Shown here in pieces: positions 22,336 through 32,141 of a stretch of DNA of 64,000 nt; the first letter of the stretch is position 1; each line of letters starts with the position of its first letter. Under the pieces are notes generated by a model. It searched no databases, had not been told where the DNA came from, and was given only the letters and a program-made list of their open reading frames with translations. Source of the DNA: Rhizobium grahamii CCGE 502. GTDB taxonomy: Bacteria > Pseudomonadota > Alphaproteobacteria > Rhizobiales > Rhizobiaceae. The stretch spans positions 1 through 64,000 of the forward strand of contig NZ_AEYE02000015.1 in NCBI RefSeq assembly GCF_000298315.2, written 5' to 3'. Both the position numbers and the translations under genes were made by a program.

Positions 22336-23598
22336 ATGTCTGTTATCAGGAACACGCAGTCCATGTCCGCCAGCGAACCAGCCAAAGCATTGTGGATGTC
22401 CACGATTGCCTTCACCCTCTGTTTCGCCGTCTGGACGATCTTCGCCATCATCGGCATCCGCATCAAACAGGATCTCGGCCTGAACGAGGCCGAGTTCGGA
22501 TTATTGGTCGGGACGCCTGTCCTGACCGGTTCGCTCGTCCGCATCGTCCTTGGCATCTGGACCGGCCGTTATGGCGGCCGCCTCGTCTACACGCTCACCA
22601 TGCTGGCCGCTGCCCTGGCGACCTTCCTGCTCTCCTACGCCCAGACCTACACCCAGATGCTGATCGCCGGCCTCGGCGTCGGCCTTGCCGGCGGCTCCTT
22701 CGCAGTCGGCGTCGCCTATGTCTCGCCCTTCTTCCCGGCTCAAAAGCAGGGAACAGCGCTTGGCATCTTCGGTGCCGGTAACGTCGGCGCTGCCGTGACC
22801 AAGTTTGCGGCACCCTTCGTCCTGATCGCCTGGGGCTGGCAGGCCGTTGCCCAGATCTGGGCAATCGGCCTGGCGCTGATGGCAATCGTCTTCTGGTTCA
22901 CCACGACCGATGATCCGGCCTTCCGCCTTCGCCGCGAGGGCAAGGTTGCCTCCAAGAGCCTGGCACAGGAGTTCGCGCCGCTGAAGAACGTCCAGGTCTG
23001 GCGTTTCTCCCTCTACTATTTCTTCGCCTTCGGTGGCTTCGTAGCCCTGTCTCTGTGGCTGCCCCGCTATCTGGTTGGTGTTTACGGCTTCAATCTGGCA
23101 ACTGCAGGCATGGTCGCGGCCGCCTATTCCATCCCGGGCAGCATCTTCCGCGCCTTCGGCGGCGTCGTCTCCGACAAGAAGGGCGCCCGCAGCGTAATGT
23201 ACGTGATGTTCGCAGTCGCGGCCGTCGCGACGCTCATCCTGTCGCTTCCCGCGGCCGGCGCAGGCGCAACGGTCGGCATCACGCCTGTCGTCTTCATCGT
23301 CGTCATCTTCGCCCTCGGCTTCGTCATGAGCCTCGGCAAGGCTGCCGTCTACAAGCACATCCCTGCCTACTATCCAGAGAGCGTCGGCGCGGTTGGCGGC
23401 ATCGTCGGCATGATGGGCGGACTTGGTGGCTTCATCCTGCCGATCGCCTTCGGCTTCCTCAAGGACATGACCGGCCTCTGGTCGAGCTGCTTCATGCTGC
23501 TTTTCGCGATCGTCGTCATCTCGCTCGTCTGGATGCATCTGTCGGTAAAGCGCCTCGACCGCCAGGGCCTCTCCGCACAAGCCGTCGCTGCCACCTGA
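22336..23598 (+). CDS. MFS nitrate/nitrite transporter (NarK/NasA type)
   Basis: 420 aa from the ATG at 22336 (GGAG five nt upstream). Twelve membrane segments; nitrate-transporter signatures GIFGAGNVGAAVTKF and GIVGMMGGLGGFILPI (the two Gly-rich NNP motifs), plus the conserved Arg of GSLVRIVLGIWTGRYGGR. It imports nitrate across the inner membrane for assimilation. First gene after the NasT-controlled leader; nirB follows after 17 nt. Confidence 0.9.
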   Translation: MSVIRNTQSMSASEPAKALWMSTIAFTLCFAVWTIFAIIGIRIKQDLGLNEAEFGLLVGTPVLTGSLVRIVLGIWTGRYGGRLVYTLTMLAAALATFLLSYAQTYTQMLIAGLGVGLAGGSFAVGVAYVSPFFPAQKQGTALGIFGAGNVGAAVTKFAAPFVLIAWGWQAVAQIWAIGLALMAIVFWFTTTDDPAFRLRREGKVASKSLAQEFAPLKNVQVWRFSLYYFFAFGGFVALSLWLPRYLVGVYGFNLATAGMVAAAYSIPGSIFRAFGGVVSDKKGARSVMYVMFAVAAVATLILSLPAAGAGATVGITPVVFIVVIFALGFVMSLGKAAVYKHIPAYYPESVGAVGGIVGMMGGLGGFILPIAFGFLKDMTGLWSSCFMLLFAIVVISLVWMHLSVKRLDRQGLSAQAVAAT

Positions 23599-23615
23599 TC
23601 TGAGGATTTGAAACT

Positions 23616-26066
23616 ATGACTGAGAAGCTTGTTATCATCGGCAACGGCATGGCGCCCGGGCGCATGCTCGAGCACCTCTTCGAAAAGGCGCCAGACCAAT
23701 ATCAGGTCACGATCTTCAACGCCGAGCCGCGCGTCAACTACGACCGCATCATGCTCTCGCCGGTTCTATCAGGCGAGAAGGACTACGAGGAGATCATCAT
23801 CCACGGTGATGGATGGTACATCAAGCACGGCATCACCCTCTACAAGGGCCACAAGATCATCAAGATCGACCGTGCCGCGAAGACCGTCACCTCGGATCAC
23901 GGCGTCACGGAAAGCTACGACAAGCTGGTGATCGCCACCGGCTCCGTGCCCTTCATCATCCCCGTGCCCGGCAACGATCTGCGCGGCGTCATCACCTATC
24001 GCGACCTCGACGATGTGCAGGCGATGCTGCTTGCCGCCCAGTCGCGCGAAAAGGCGATCGTCATCGGCGGCGGCCTGCTCGGTCTCGAAGCGGCGGCAGG
24101 CCTTGCCTCTCGCGGCATGGACGTCACTGTCCTGCATGTCATGCCAACACTGATGGAGCGCCAGCTCGATCCTGCTGCCGGCTATCTCCTGCAGAAGGCC
24201 GTGGAAGAGCGCGGCATCAAGGTCATCTGCAAGGCCAATACCAAGGCGATTATCGGCAACGGCAAGGTCGAGGGCATCGAGCTCGACGACGGCCGCATCA
24301 TTCCGGCAACCCTAGTCGTCATGGCGGTCGGCATCCGTCCGAGCGTCGGGCTTGCCAAGGATGCCGGGATTGCCGTCAACCGCGGCATCGTCGTCGATGA
24401 CGGCATGCTGACCTCGGACGGCAGCATCATGGCGCTCGGCGAGTGCGCTGAAGTCGGCGGCATGGTCTACGGCCTTGTCGCTCCGCTCTACGAGATGGCC
24501 CGCGTCGCCGCTTCGCATCTGTCGGGCGATCGCTCCGCTGCCTTCGTGCATTCCGACACGCCGACCAAGCTGAAGGTCACCGGTATAGAATTGTTTTCGC
24601 TCGGTGACTTCGCCGATGGCGACGACCGCGAGGAAATCGTGCTGCGCGACGCCTCCGCCGGCGTCTACAAGCGCCTCGTGCTGAAGGACAACAAGATCAT
24701 CGGGACCGTGCTCTACGGCGAAACCGCCGATGGCGCCTGGTTCAATGATCTGAAGAAGAAACAGACCGACATCAAGGAGATGCGCGAAACGCTGATCTTT
24801 GGTCAGGCCTACCAGGGAGGGTCGCCGCTGGACCCTATGGCGGCCGTTGCAGCCTTGCCGGATGACGCGGAAATCTGTGGCTGCAACGGCGTATGCAAGG
24901 GCAAGATCACTTCGACGATCACGTCCAAGGGCCTGACGTCGCTGGACGACGTGCGCGCCCACACCAAGGCATCCGCATCCTGCGGCTCCTGCACCGGCCT
25001 CGTCGAGAAGCTGATGACGCTGACCCTCGGCGACAGCTACAACCCGGTAGCTGTCCAGCCGATGTGCACCTGCACCGAGCTCGGCCATGACGACGTGCGC
25101 CGCCTGATCAAGGCCAAGGGCCTGAAGACGATCCCCGCCGTCATGCAAGAGCTCGAATGGAAGACCTCGTGCGGCTGCGCCAAGTGTCGCCCGGCGCTTA
25201 ATTACTACCTCGTCTGCGACTGGCCGGACGAGTATGCCGACGATTACCAGTCGCGCTTCATTAACGAGCGCGTCCACGCCAACATCCAGAAGGACGGCAC
25301 TTATTCCGTCGTGCCGCGCATGTGGGGCGGCGTGACGAACTCCAACGAATTGCGCGCCATCGCCGATGTCGTCGACAAATTCGAGATCCCGATGGTGAAG
25401 GTCACCGGCGGGCAGCGCATCGACCTGCTCGGGATCGAGAAGGAAGATCTTCCGGCGGTCTGGGCCGATCTCGGCAAGGCGGGCTTCGTCTCAGGACAGG
25501 CGTATGCCAAGGGCCTGCGCACCGTGAAGACCTGCGTCGGCTCCGATTGGTGCCGCTTCGGAACGCAGGATTCCACCGGTCTCGGCATCCGCATCGAGAA
25601 ATTCATGTGGGGCTCGTGGACGCCGGCCAAGCTGAAGCTTGCCGTCTCCGGCTGCCCGCGCAACTGCGCGGAAGCGACCTGCAAGGATATCGGCGTCATC
25701 TGCGTGGATTCGGGCTTCGAAATCCACTTCGCCGGAGCCGCCGGCCTCGACATCAAGGGCACGGAGGTTCTCGGGCTCGTGAAGACCGAAGACGAGGCGG
25801 TGGAACACATCGTGGCGTTGACGCAGATGTACCGCGAGCAGGCCCGCTATCTCGAGCGCATCTACAAGTGGGCAAAGCGCGTCGGCCTCGAGGAAATTCG
25901 CCGCCAGATCGTGGGCGATGCCGACAAGCGCAAGGCCTATTACGACCGCTTCGTCTTCTCGCAGAAATTCGCCCAGGTCGACCCCTGGTCGGAACGCGTC
26001 TCCGGCAAGGACAAGCATGAATTCAAGCCGATGGCGACCATCGGCTTCCCCCAGGCAGCGGAGTGA
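23616..26066 (+). CDS. nirB: Assimilatory nitrite reductase large subunit NirB
   Basis: 816 aa. FAD/NADH oxidoreductase part (about residues 1-300: VIIGNGMAPGRMLEHL, AIVIGGGLLGLEAAAGLA), BFD-like 2Fe-2S domain (about 420-470: CGCNGVCKG and CGSCTG), then sulfite/nitrite reductase half-domains with the siroheme-4Fe-4S motifs CVGSDWC and CPRNC near residues 640 and 680. It reduces nitrite to ammonium with NAD(P)H in the cytoplasm. nirD starts 4 nt after its stop. Confidence 0.95.
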   Translation: MTEKLVIIGNGMAPGRMLEHLFEKAPDQYQVTIFNAEPRVNYDRIMLSPVLSGEKDYEEIIIHGDGWYIKHGITLYKGHKIIKIDRAAKTVTSDHGVTESYDKLVIATGSVPFIIPVPGNDLRGVITYRDLDDVQAMLLAAQSREKAIVIGGGLLGLEAAAGLASRGMDVTVLHVMPTLMERQLDPAAGYLLQKAVEERGIKVICKANTKAIIGNGKVEGIELDDGRIIPATLVVMAVGIRPSVGLAKDAGIAVNRGIVVDDGMLTSDGSIMALGECAEVGGMVYGLVAPLYEMARVAASHLSGDRSAAFVHSDTPTKLKVTGIELFSLGDFADGDDREEIVLRDASAGVYKRLVLKDNKIIGTVLYGETADGAWFNDLKKKQTDIKEMRETLIFGQAYQGGSPLDPMAAVAALPDDAEICGCNGVCKGKITSTITSKGLTSLDDVRAHTKASASCGSCTGLVEKLMTLTLGDSYNPVAVQPMCTCTELGHDDVRRLIKAKGLKTIPAVMQELEWKTSCGCAKCRPALNYYLVCDWPDEYADDYQSRFINERVHANIQKDGTYSVVPRMWGGVTNSNELRAIADVVDKFEIPMVKVTGGQRIDLLGIEKEDLPAVWADLGKAGFVSGQAYAKGLRTVKTCVGSDWCRFGTQDSTGLGIRIEKFMWGSWTPAKLKLAVSGCPRNCAEATCKDIGVICVDSGFEIHFAGAAGLDIKGTEVLGLVKTEDEAVEHIVALTQMYREQARYLERIYKWAKRVGLEEIRRQIVGDADKRKAYYDRFVFSQKFAQVDPWSERVSGKDKHEFKPMATIGFPQAAE

Positions 26067-26070
26067 AGTG

Positions 26071-26406
26071 ATGGACATGAACTGGATTTCGATCGGTGAC
26101 ATTTCCGACATTCCGCTGCGGGGCGCCCGCTGCGTGAAGACACCTCAGGGCAAGGTCGCCGTCTTCCGCACGGCGGAAAACGAGGTCTTCGCCATCGAGG
26201 ACCACTGCCCGCACAAGGGCGGGCCGCTGTCGCAGGGGATCGTCCATGCGAAGGCGGTCACCTGCCCGCTACACAACTGGGTGATTTCGCTCGAAACCGG
26301 CAAGGCGCTCGGGGCCGATGAGGGCGAGGTAAGGACCATTGCGGTGCGCAACGAAAACGGCGCCCTCTACATCGCCCTCGAAAGCCTGATGATGGCGGCC
26401 GAATGA
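26071..26406 (+). CDS. nirD: Nitrite reductase small subunit NirD
   Basis: 111 aa Rieske-like protein. Unlike some NirD proteins it keeps Rieske ligand pairs: CPH in DHCPHKGGPLS and CPLH in TCPLHNW (about residues 47-70). It supports NirB. Start at the ATG at 26071, 4 nt after the nirB stop; its own stop overlaps the nasA start as ATGA. Confidence 0.9.
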   Translation: MDMNWISIGDISDIPLRGARCVKTPQGKVAVFRTAENEVFAIEDHCPHKGGPLSQGIVHAKAVTCPLHNWVISLETGKALGADEGEVRTIAVRNENGALYIALESLMMAAE

Positions 26407-29063
26407 TGGAAAAAGAGGTCAAGACAATCTGTCCGTATTGCGGTGTCGGCTGCGGCGTCATCGCCAAGGTCGCAGAGGACGGCAAGGTTTCCGTCAAGGG
26501 CGACCCGGACCACCCCTCCAACTTCGGGCGGCTCTGCTCGAAGGGCTCGGCGCTCGGCGAGACGGTCGATCTCGACGGACGCCTCCTCTATCCGGAAGTT
26601 TCCGGGAAGCGGGTGGAATGGGAACAGGCGCTTGACCTCGTCGCACAACGGTTTTCGGATGCCATCAACGAGCATGGCCCCGATTCCGTTGCCTTCTACG
26701 TCTCCGGCCAGCTGCTGACCGAAGACTACTACATCGCCAACAAACTGATGAAGGGCTTCATCGGCTCGGCCAACATCGACACCAATTCACGGCTCTGCAT
26801 GTCGTCCTCCGTCGCCGGCCACCGCCGCGCCTTCGGATCGGACACCGTGCCGGGCACCTATGAGGACATCGAGCTTGCCGATCTGGTAATCCTCACCGGC
26901 TCGAACCTCGCCTGGTGCCACCCCGTGATCTATCAGCGGCTGGCGGCTGCCAAGGCCGCGCGCCCCGGCATGAAGGTCGTCGTCATCGATCCGCGGCGCA
27001 CGATGACTTCGGATATCGCTGACCTGCACCTGGCGATCCGCCCGGACAGCGACGTCGCATTGTTCGTCGGTCTCTTCGAACACCTGATCGCAAGCAACGC
27101 CATCGACCAGAACTACGTTGCCGAGCATACCAACGGCTTTGCCGAGGCCTTCACGGCGGCGTCAGGTGTCGCCTTCAACGAGGTGCTTGAACTGACCGGC
27201 CTGCCGGCCATGCAGCTTCGCGAATTCTATCGCCTCTTTGCCACGACCGAGAAGGTAGTCACCTGCTACAGCCAGGGCGTCAATCAATCCTCGTCGGGCA
27301 CCGACAAGGTCAATTCAATCATCAACTGTCATCTCGCCACCGGCAGGATCGGCCAGCCGGGCATGGGGCCGTTCTCGCTCACCGGCCAGCCGAACGCCAT
27401 GGGCGGGCGTGAAGTCGGCGGGCTTGCCAACATGCTGGCTGCCCACATGGCGATCGAAAGTGCCGAGGATCGCGATCGCGTCCAGCGCTTCTGGGCAGCG
27501 CCGACCATTGCTGAAAAGCCGGGCCTGAAGGCGGTCGACATGTTCAAGGCCGTCGCCGACGGGCGCATCAAGGCGCTCTGGATCATGGCGACCAACCCGG
27601 TCGTTTCGATGCCGGATGCCGACACCGTCGAGGCCGCCATCAAGGCCTGTCCCTTCGTCGTCGTCTCCGACGTCCTTGAGAACACGGATACCGCACGGCA
27701 CGCCGACGTCCTTCTACCTTCGCTCGGCTGGGGTGAGAAGAGCGGCACGGTCACCAATTCGGAACGCCGCGTTTCCCGCCAGCGCTCCTTCCTCGATGCT
27801 CCCGGAGAAGCCCGGGCCGACTGGTGGCAGCTGGCCGAAGTGGCTCGCCGCATGGGCTTTTCCGAAGCCTTCGACTTCGGCTCCACTGCCGAGATCTTCG
27901 ACGAACACGCCACCCTCTCCGCCTTCGAGAATAGCGGCAATCGTGACTTCGATATCGGTGCCTACGTCGGCATCAACCGTCGGTCCTATGACGAGTTAAC
28001 ACCTTTCCAGTGGCCGCAGCCTGCCGGTCGCGAAGCTGATGTGACCCGCTTCTTCGCCAAGGGCGGCTTCTACCATGCCGACGGCAAGGCGCGTTTCATC
28101 GCGGTGAAGCCGGTCGCTTCCGATCGCACCAATGCCGACTATCCCTTCACGCTGAACACCGGCCGCATCCGCGACCAGTGGCACACGATGACGCGCACGG
28201 GCAAAAGCGCGCGCCTCTCATCGCATATCGCCGAGCCGTTCGCCGAACTTCATCCCCGCGATGCAATCGAGATCGGCGTCGGCAATGCTGCCCTCGTCGA
28301 GATCGAAAGCCCGCACGGCAAAGCCGTGGTTCGTGCCCTGATCACGGAGCGTCAGGCCCGCGGCAGCATTTTTGTGCCGATGCACTGGAACGATCAGTTC
28401 GCCGCGAAGGCCCGCATCGACGCCGTTGTTGCGCCGTTGACCGACGCGATCTCCGGCCAACCCGCTTCAAAGAACGTCGCTGTCGCGGCGCGTCGCTTCA
28501 AGGCGACCCGCTATGGCTTTGGCGTTTCCGCAGCCAAGCCTGATCACCTCGACGCTGTCTATTGGGCGCTGGCAAAGGCTGAAGGCGGCTGGCGGGTGGA
28601 GCTCGCCTTCGACCAGCCGGTCGAGGACTGGTGCACCTGGTGCCGCAGCACCTTTGCTATCCCCGAAAATGTCGAGCCCCTCGGCTATGCCGACCAGCAA
28701 TCCGGTGATCTGAGGCTCGCCTTCTTCGACGGCAAGCGATTGCTCGCGGCGCTGTTCCTGGCCCGCGAACCTGTGGCGGTTGCCCGCAACTGGGCGATCT
28801 CCCAGCTCACCGCCGAACACACCAATCTGCGCAAGCGCTTCGCGCTCGTCGCCGGTCGCCCCGGCACCGACAAGCCGGACCCGGGCGCCACCGTCTGCTC
28901 CTGCTTCGGTGTCGGCGTCAACCAGATCGTCGCTGCCGTGCGCGGCGGCTGCCACAGCGTCGAAGCTGTCGGCAAGGAACTCAATGCCGGAACCAACTGC
29001 GGCTCCTGCCGCGCCGAGATCAGGGGGATCATCGATGGATGTCTTGCAGCAGCCGCGGAATGA
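26403..29063 (+). CDS. nasA: Assimilatory nitrate reductase catalytic subunit NasA
   Basis: 886 aa. N-terminal 4Fe-4S motif CPYCGVGCGV...CSKG (residues ~11-47), molybdopterin oxidoreductase body (VSGQLLTEDYYIANKLMKG, NIDTNSRLCMSSSVAGHRRAFGSD), molydopterin dinucleotide-binding domain (about 600-700) and a C-terminal BFD-like 2Fe-2S domain (CSCFGVGVNQIV...CGSCR, about 838-875). Reduces nitrate to nitrite in the cytoplasm. Overlaps nirD by 4 nt; cysG starts inside its last codons. Confidence 0.94.
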   Translation: MMEKEVKTICPYCGVGCGVIAKVAEDGKVSVKGDPDHPSNFGRLCSKGSALGETVDLDGRLLYPEVSGKRVEWEQALDLVAQRFSDAINEHGPDSVAFYVSGQLLTEDYYIANKLMKGFIGSANIDTNSRLCMSSSVAGHRRAFGSDTVPGTYEDIELADLVILTGSNLAWCHPVIYQRLAAAKAARPGMKVVVIDPRRTMTSDIADLHLAIRPDSDVALFVGLFEHLIASNAIDQNYVAEHTNGFAEAFTAASGVAFNEVLELTGLPAMQLREFYRLFATTEKVVTCYSQGVNQSSSGTDKVNSIINCHLATGRIGQPGMGPFSLTGQPNAMGGREVGGLANMLAAHMAIESAEDRDRVQRFWAAPTIAEKPGLKAVDMFKAVADGRIKALWIMATNPVVSMPDADTVEAAIKACPFVVVSDVLENTDTARHADVLLPSLGWGEKSGTVTNSERRVSRQRSFLDAPGEARADWWQLAEVARRMGFSEAFDFGSTAEIFDEHATLSAFENSGNRDFDIGAYVGINRRSYDELTPFQWPQPAGREADVTRFFAKGGFYHADGKARFIAVKPVASDRTNADYPFTLNTGRIRDQWHTMTRTGKSARLSSHIAEPFAELHPRDAIEIGVGNAALVEIESPHGKAVVRALITERQARGSIFVPMHWNDQFAAKARIDAVVAPLTDAISGQPASKNVAVAARRFKATRYGFGVSAAKPDHLDAVYWALAKAEGGWRVELAFDQPVEDWCTWCRSTFAIPENVEPLGYADQQSGDLRLAFFDGKRLLAALFLAREPVAVARNWAISQLTAEHTNLRKRFALVAGRPGTDKPDPGATVCSCFGVGVNQIVAAVRGGCHSVEAVGKELNAGTNCGSCRAEIRGIIDGCLAAAAE

Positions 29064-30531
29064 AGCACCCGCCCGCATGGAGCCGCTTGCCAAGCTGCCG
29101 GTGTTCTGGGCGCTTGAAGGCAAGCGCGTGATTGTCGCCGGTGGATCCGATGCAGCCGCCTGGAAGGCCGAGCTTCTCGCTGCCTGCGGCGCGGAGGTCC
29201 ATGTCTATGCCGACGAGCTTTCCGACACCTTCGAGAAACTGATCCTGCGCGGCGCTGAGCACTCTCAGGGCGGCTTCATCCACCACTGCCAGGCATGGGA
29301 TGAAACGATCTTCCGCGGCGCGGCCATCGCCATCGCCGACTGTGAGGAAGACGACGAGGCGGCCTTTTTCGACGCCGCCCGCGCCGCTGGCGTGCCGATC
29401 AACGTCATCGACAAGCCAGCCTTTTGCCAGTTCCAGTTCGGCTCGATCGTCAACCGCTCTCCCGTCGTCGTCTCGATCTCGACGGATGGTGCCGCTCCGA
29501 TCCTCGCCCAGGCCATCCGTCGGCGGATCGAAACCTTGCTGCCGCAGGCACTGAAAGGTTGGGCGGGACTGGCACAATCGCTACGAGACCGGATCAACGA
29601 ACGGCTGGCGCCCGGCCCCTTGCGCCGCGCCTTCTGGGAGACGTTCGTCGATCGCGCCTTTTCAAGTTCGGATACGCCGGAGGAGGGCGTCGGCGGGCTG
29701 CTTCTCAAGGAAGCCGACAGGCTTCGGGAAGCGCCCGCCCACTCTTCGCGCGGCCGTGTGACACTGGTCGGCGCTGGCCCCGGCGATGCGGAGTTGTTAA
29801 CGCTGAAAGCCGTCCGCGCCCTGCAGGCCGCCGATGTGATCCTCTTCGACGATCTCGTTTCGTCAGAAGTGCTGGAACTCGCGCGTCGTGAAGCCAAGCG
29901 CATGCTGGTCGGGAAACGTGGCGGCCGCACGAGTTGTCGCCAGGAAGACATCAACGCCATGATGGTGAAGCTCGCCAAGGCAGGCAAGCACGTCGTGCGC
30001 CTGAAGTCCGGCGACCCGATGATCTTCGGTCGTGCCGGCGAGGAGATCGCCCATCTTGATCGGGAGAACATTCCTGTCGACGTCATCCCCGGCATCACCG
30101 CCGCAAGCGCCATGGCCTCGCGCCTCGGGATCTCGCTGACGCATCGTGACCACGCGCAATCCGTCCGCTTCATCACCGGCCATTCCCGCCACGGAGGCCT
30201 GCCCGCCGATGTCGATTGGGCGACGGTTGCGGATCCGCACACAACGACCGTCTTCTACATGGGCGGCAGGACCGCACCACTCATCGCCGATCGGCTAATC
30301 GAAGAAGGCCTGTCGCCGGAAACACCGGCGATCGTCATCAGCGAGGTCAGCCGGTCGACCGAGCGCGATTGGCGCGGCACGCTCGCAACCATCGCCTCTG
30401 GCATCGCGGAAATCGGTTACGACAATCCCGTGCTGATCGCAGTCGGCAGCGCGCTTGCTGCGCGCCAAAGCGGCGCTCGTGACACAAACGATTTTGACAG
30501 CGATCGCCGCATGGTCATGGGAGCGCGCTGA
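29035..30531 (+). CDS. cysG: Siroheme synthase CysG
   Basis: 498 aa from the ATG at 29035 (AGGGGG upstream), overlapping the end of nasA by 29 nt. N-terminal precorrin-2 dehydrogenase/ferrochelatase part (about residues 15-215; KRVIVAGGSDAAAWKAELLAACGAEV) and C-terminal uroporphyrinogen-III methyltransferase (about 235-480; VTLVGAGPGDAELLTLKAVRALQAADVILFDDLVS). It makes the siroheme that NirB needs, which explains its place at the end of the operon. Confidence 0.93.
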   Translation: MDVLQQPRNEAPARMEPLAKLPVFWALEGKRVIVAGGSDAAAWKAELLAACGAEVHVYADELSDTFEKLILRGAEHSQGGFIHHCQAWDETIFRGAAIAIADCEEDDEAAFFDAARAAGVPINVIDKPAFCQFQFGSIVNRSPVVVSISTDGAAPILAQAIRRRIETLLPQALKGWAGLAQSLRDRINERLAPGPLRRAFWETFVDRAFSSSDTPEEGVGGLLLKEADRLREAPAHSSRGRVTLVGAGPGDAELLTLKAVRALQAADVILFDDLVSSEVLELARREAKRMLVGKRGGRTSCRQEDINAMMVKLAKAGKHVVRLKSGDPMIFGRAGEEIAHLDRENIPVDVIPGITAASAMASRLGISLTHRDHAQSVRFITGHSRHGGLPADVDWATVADPHTTTVFYMGGRTAPLIADRLIEEGLSPETPAIVISEVSRSTERDWRGTLATIASGIAEIGYDNPVLIAVGSALAARQSGARDTNDFDSDRRMVMGAR

Positions 30532-30833
30532 TGCAGTTCCACGCGATCGCCCCCGTCTTCCTCGTTCTTGCCATGGCCCTGAGCTGGCCGCGTTTCGCCA
30601 GCATATTCTCACCTCACACCAACGCCGACGTCGCTACAGCACCGCTCACAACAATTGCGACCGCAATCAACCTTTCGGCTATCGGCTTGGCTTTTGCCGG
30701 CAACGATCCAGGGCCTGCCGTCCTCATCGTGTTGGTTGGCGTTTTCCTCGGCGCGGTGATGCGAGCCCCAGCGCCGCCCATATCTGTAGCGCTCTCGGTA
30801 GCGAGCCTTGCGGTCTCTCTTCAACTCAGTTGA
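30531..30833 (+). CDS. Small membrane protein at the end of the nitrate operon
   Basis: 100 aa with three hydrophobic segments (about residues 5-22, 40-57 and 60-98). Its ATG overlaps the cysG stop as TGATG, so it is probably translated by coupling. No family recognised. Function may relate to nitrate/nitrite handling by operon position only. Confidence 0.55.
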   Translation: MQFHAIAPVFLVLAMALSWPRFASIFSPHTNADVATAPLTTIATAINLSAIGLAFAGNDPGPAVLIVLVGVFLGAVMRAPAPPISVALSVASLAVSLQLS

Positions 30834-31032
30834 GCCTCGGAAGCGTTCTCTGCGGTTCGCCCTAACTCGCGTGGATTGGTCGGCGTCTTCGGTAAGGCCT
30901 CTGTGCGGACACTGAGATCATAGAAATCGCGACCAGCTTACATCACGCTGACCGGGCAGCCGGCCGCCTGCAGCGGCGCAGCGTCTGCTGCCACTGCAGG
31001 GAGATTGCATTTTCGTTAGCCGGTGCGATAGT

Positions 31033-31059
31033 CGGGAGGCGCAAAGAGGTAGCCTCCCG
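31033..31059 (+). promoter_or_regulatory. Hairpin abutting the glycosyltransferase start codon
   Basis: CGGGAGGC (31033-31040) pairs perfectly with GCCTCCCG (31052-31059), ending one nt before the ATG. The best Shine-Dalgarno (GGGAGG) is in the stem and a second (AGAGG) is in the loop, so folding would hide the ribosome site. Possible translational control. Confidence 0.5.
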
Positions 31060-31060
31060 C

Positions 31061-32131
31061 ATGACACGCCACATCGTCGCGATCGGTCAGTTGCCTCCGC
31101 CGCTCAACGGCTTCTCGTTTGCGACCAAGAGCATGATTGCGCTTCTTTCGGAAGCAAACAGCGTCACCGTCGCCAACATCGCCCCGCCTTTGGGCAAGCT
31201 CTCGTTGTTGAAGCATCCGGTGAGATTCGCCCGTGTCCTCGGTACTTGTCTCCAGTTGTTGCGCGATCGCAAGCGCGTCAACCGGGTTTGCTATCTCGGC
31301 TGCGAAGGCGGCCTCGGCTTGATCTATACGCTTCTGATTGTGCTGGTCGCGAGGACCCTCGGCTATCCCACCTATCTGCACCATCACAGTTTCAGTTACG
31401 TCGAGAAGCCCAGCCTGCTCATGCGATGCATCCTCACGCTCGGCAGTCGCAATCTGCGACACATCTTCCTGTGCGACATGATGCGGGATCGCTTCGCTGA
31501 CACCTATGGCGGCCGTACGCGCTGCTACCTGATCTCCAACGCTGCCTATGTAGCCCCGCGGGAGGAGAACGATGAAGCGACCGACAGCACCCACCTCGTA
31601 ATCGGGATGCTCAGCAATCTCACTGCTGAGAAGGGCCTCGACACTTTCCTGGATCTCGCAAGGCAGGCACGGAAGGAGAACCTGCCGATCAAGGCCGTCC
31701 TTGCCGGTCCGGCCGGTGTCGGCAAGCGCGCCGCGATCGACGCGGCTGTCGCTGAACTAAGTGGTAGCTTGGAGTACCGCGGCCCGCTGTACGATGACGC
31801 GAAGACAGCTTTCTATCGCGAGATCGACGTGTTCGTTTTCCCGACCACCTATACCAATGAGGCGCAGCCCTTGGTGATTTTCGAGGCGAAGGCGGCAGGA
31901 AACGCCGTCATCTCGTGCAACCGAGGCTGCATCAGAAAACAACTCGACGAAAGCGACCTTCTGATCCCCTCGGACGGCGAGTTTATACCGACCGCATTGG
32001 CCTGGTTATCGGCAATGTCGCCGGACCCTGCGCTGGCAGCAAGACGGAAGGCGATCCGCCAATCTTACAAAGCCCGCCACGCCAAGGCGCGTGCCGCCGT
32101 CGCCGCGGTCTTCGATTTCGACGAGGCGTGA
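31061..32131 (+). CDS. Group 1 (GT4-family) glycosyltransferase
   Basis: 356 aa. Rossmann-type start HIVAIGQLPPPLNGFSFATKSM (about residues 4-25); C-terminal donor-binding domain with IGMLSNLTAEKGLDTFLDLA and the E-x7-E motif of retaining GT4 enzymes, Glu267 and Glu275 in NEAQPLVIFEA. It would transfer a sugar from a nucleotide donor at the cytoplasmic face. No other polysaccharide gene is near, so the acceptor is unknown. Nearest neighbours are convergent rutR downstream and the nitrate operon upstream. Confidence 0.8.
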   Translation: MTRHIVAIGQLPPPLNGFSFATKSMIALLSEANSVTVANIAPPLGKLSLLKHPVRFARVLGTCLQLLRDRKRVNRVCYLGCEGGLGLIYTLLIVLVARTLGYPTYLHHHSFSYVEKPSLLMRCILTLGSRNLRHIFLCDMMRDRFADTYGGRTRCYLISNAAYVAPREENDEATDSTHLVIGMLSNLTAEKGLDTFLDLARQARKENLPIKAVLAGPAGVGKRAAIDAAVAELSGSLEYRGPLYDDAKTAFYREIDVFVFPTTYTNEAQPLVIFEAKAAGNAVISCNRGCIRKQLDESDLLIPSDGEFIPTALAWLSAMSPDPALAARRKAIRQSYKARHAKARAAVAAVFDFDEA

Positions 32132-32141
32132 CGCGACCAGA

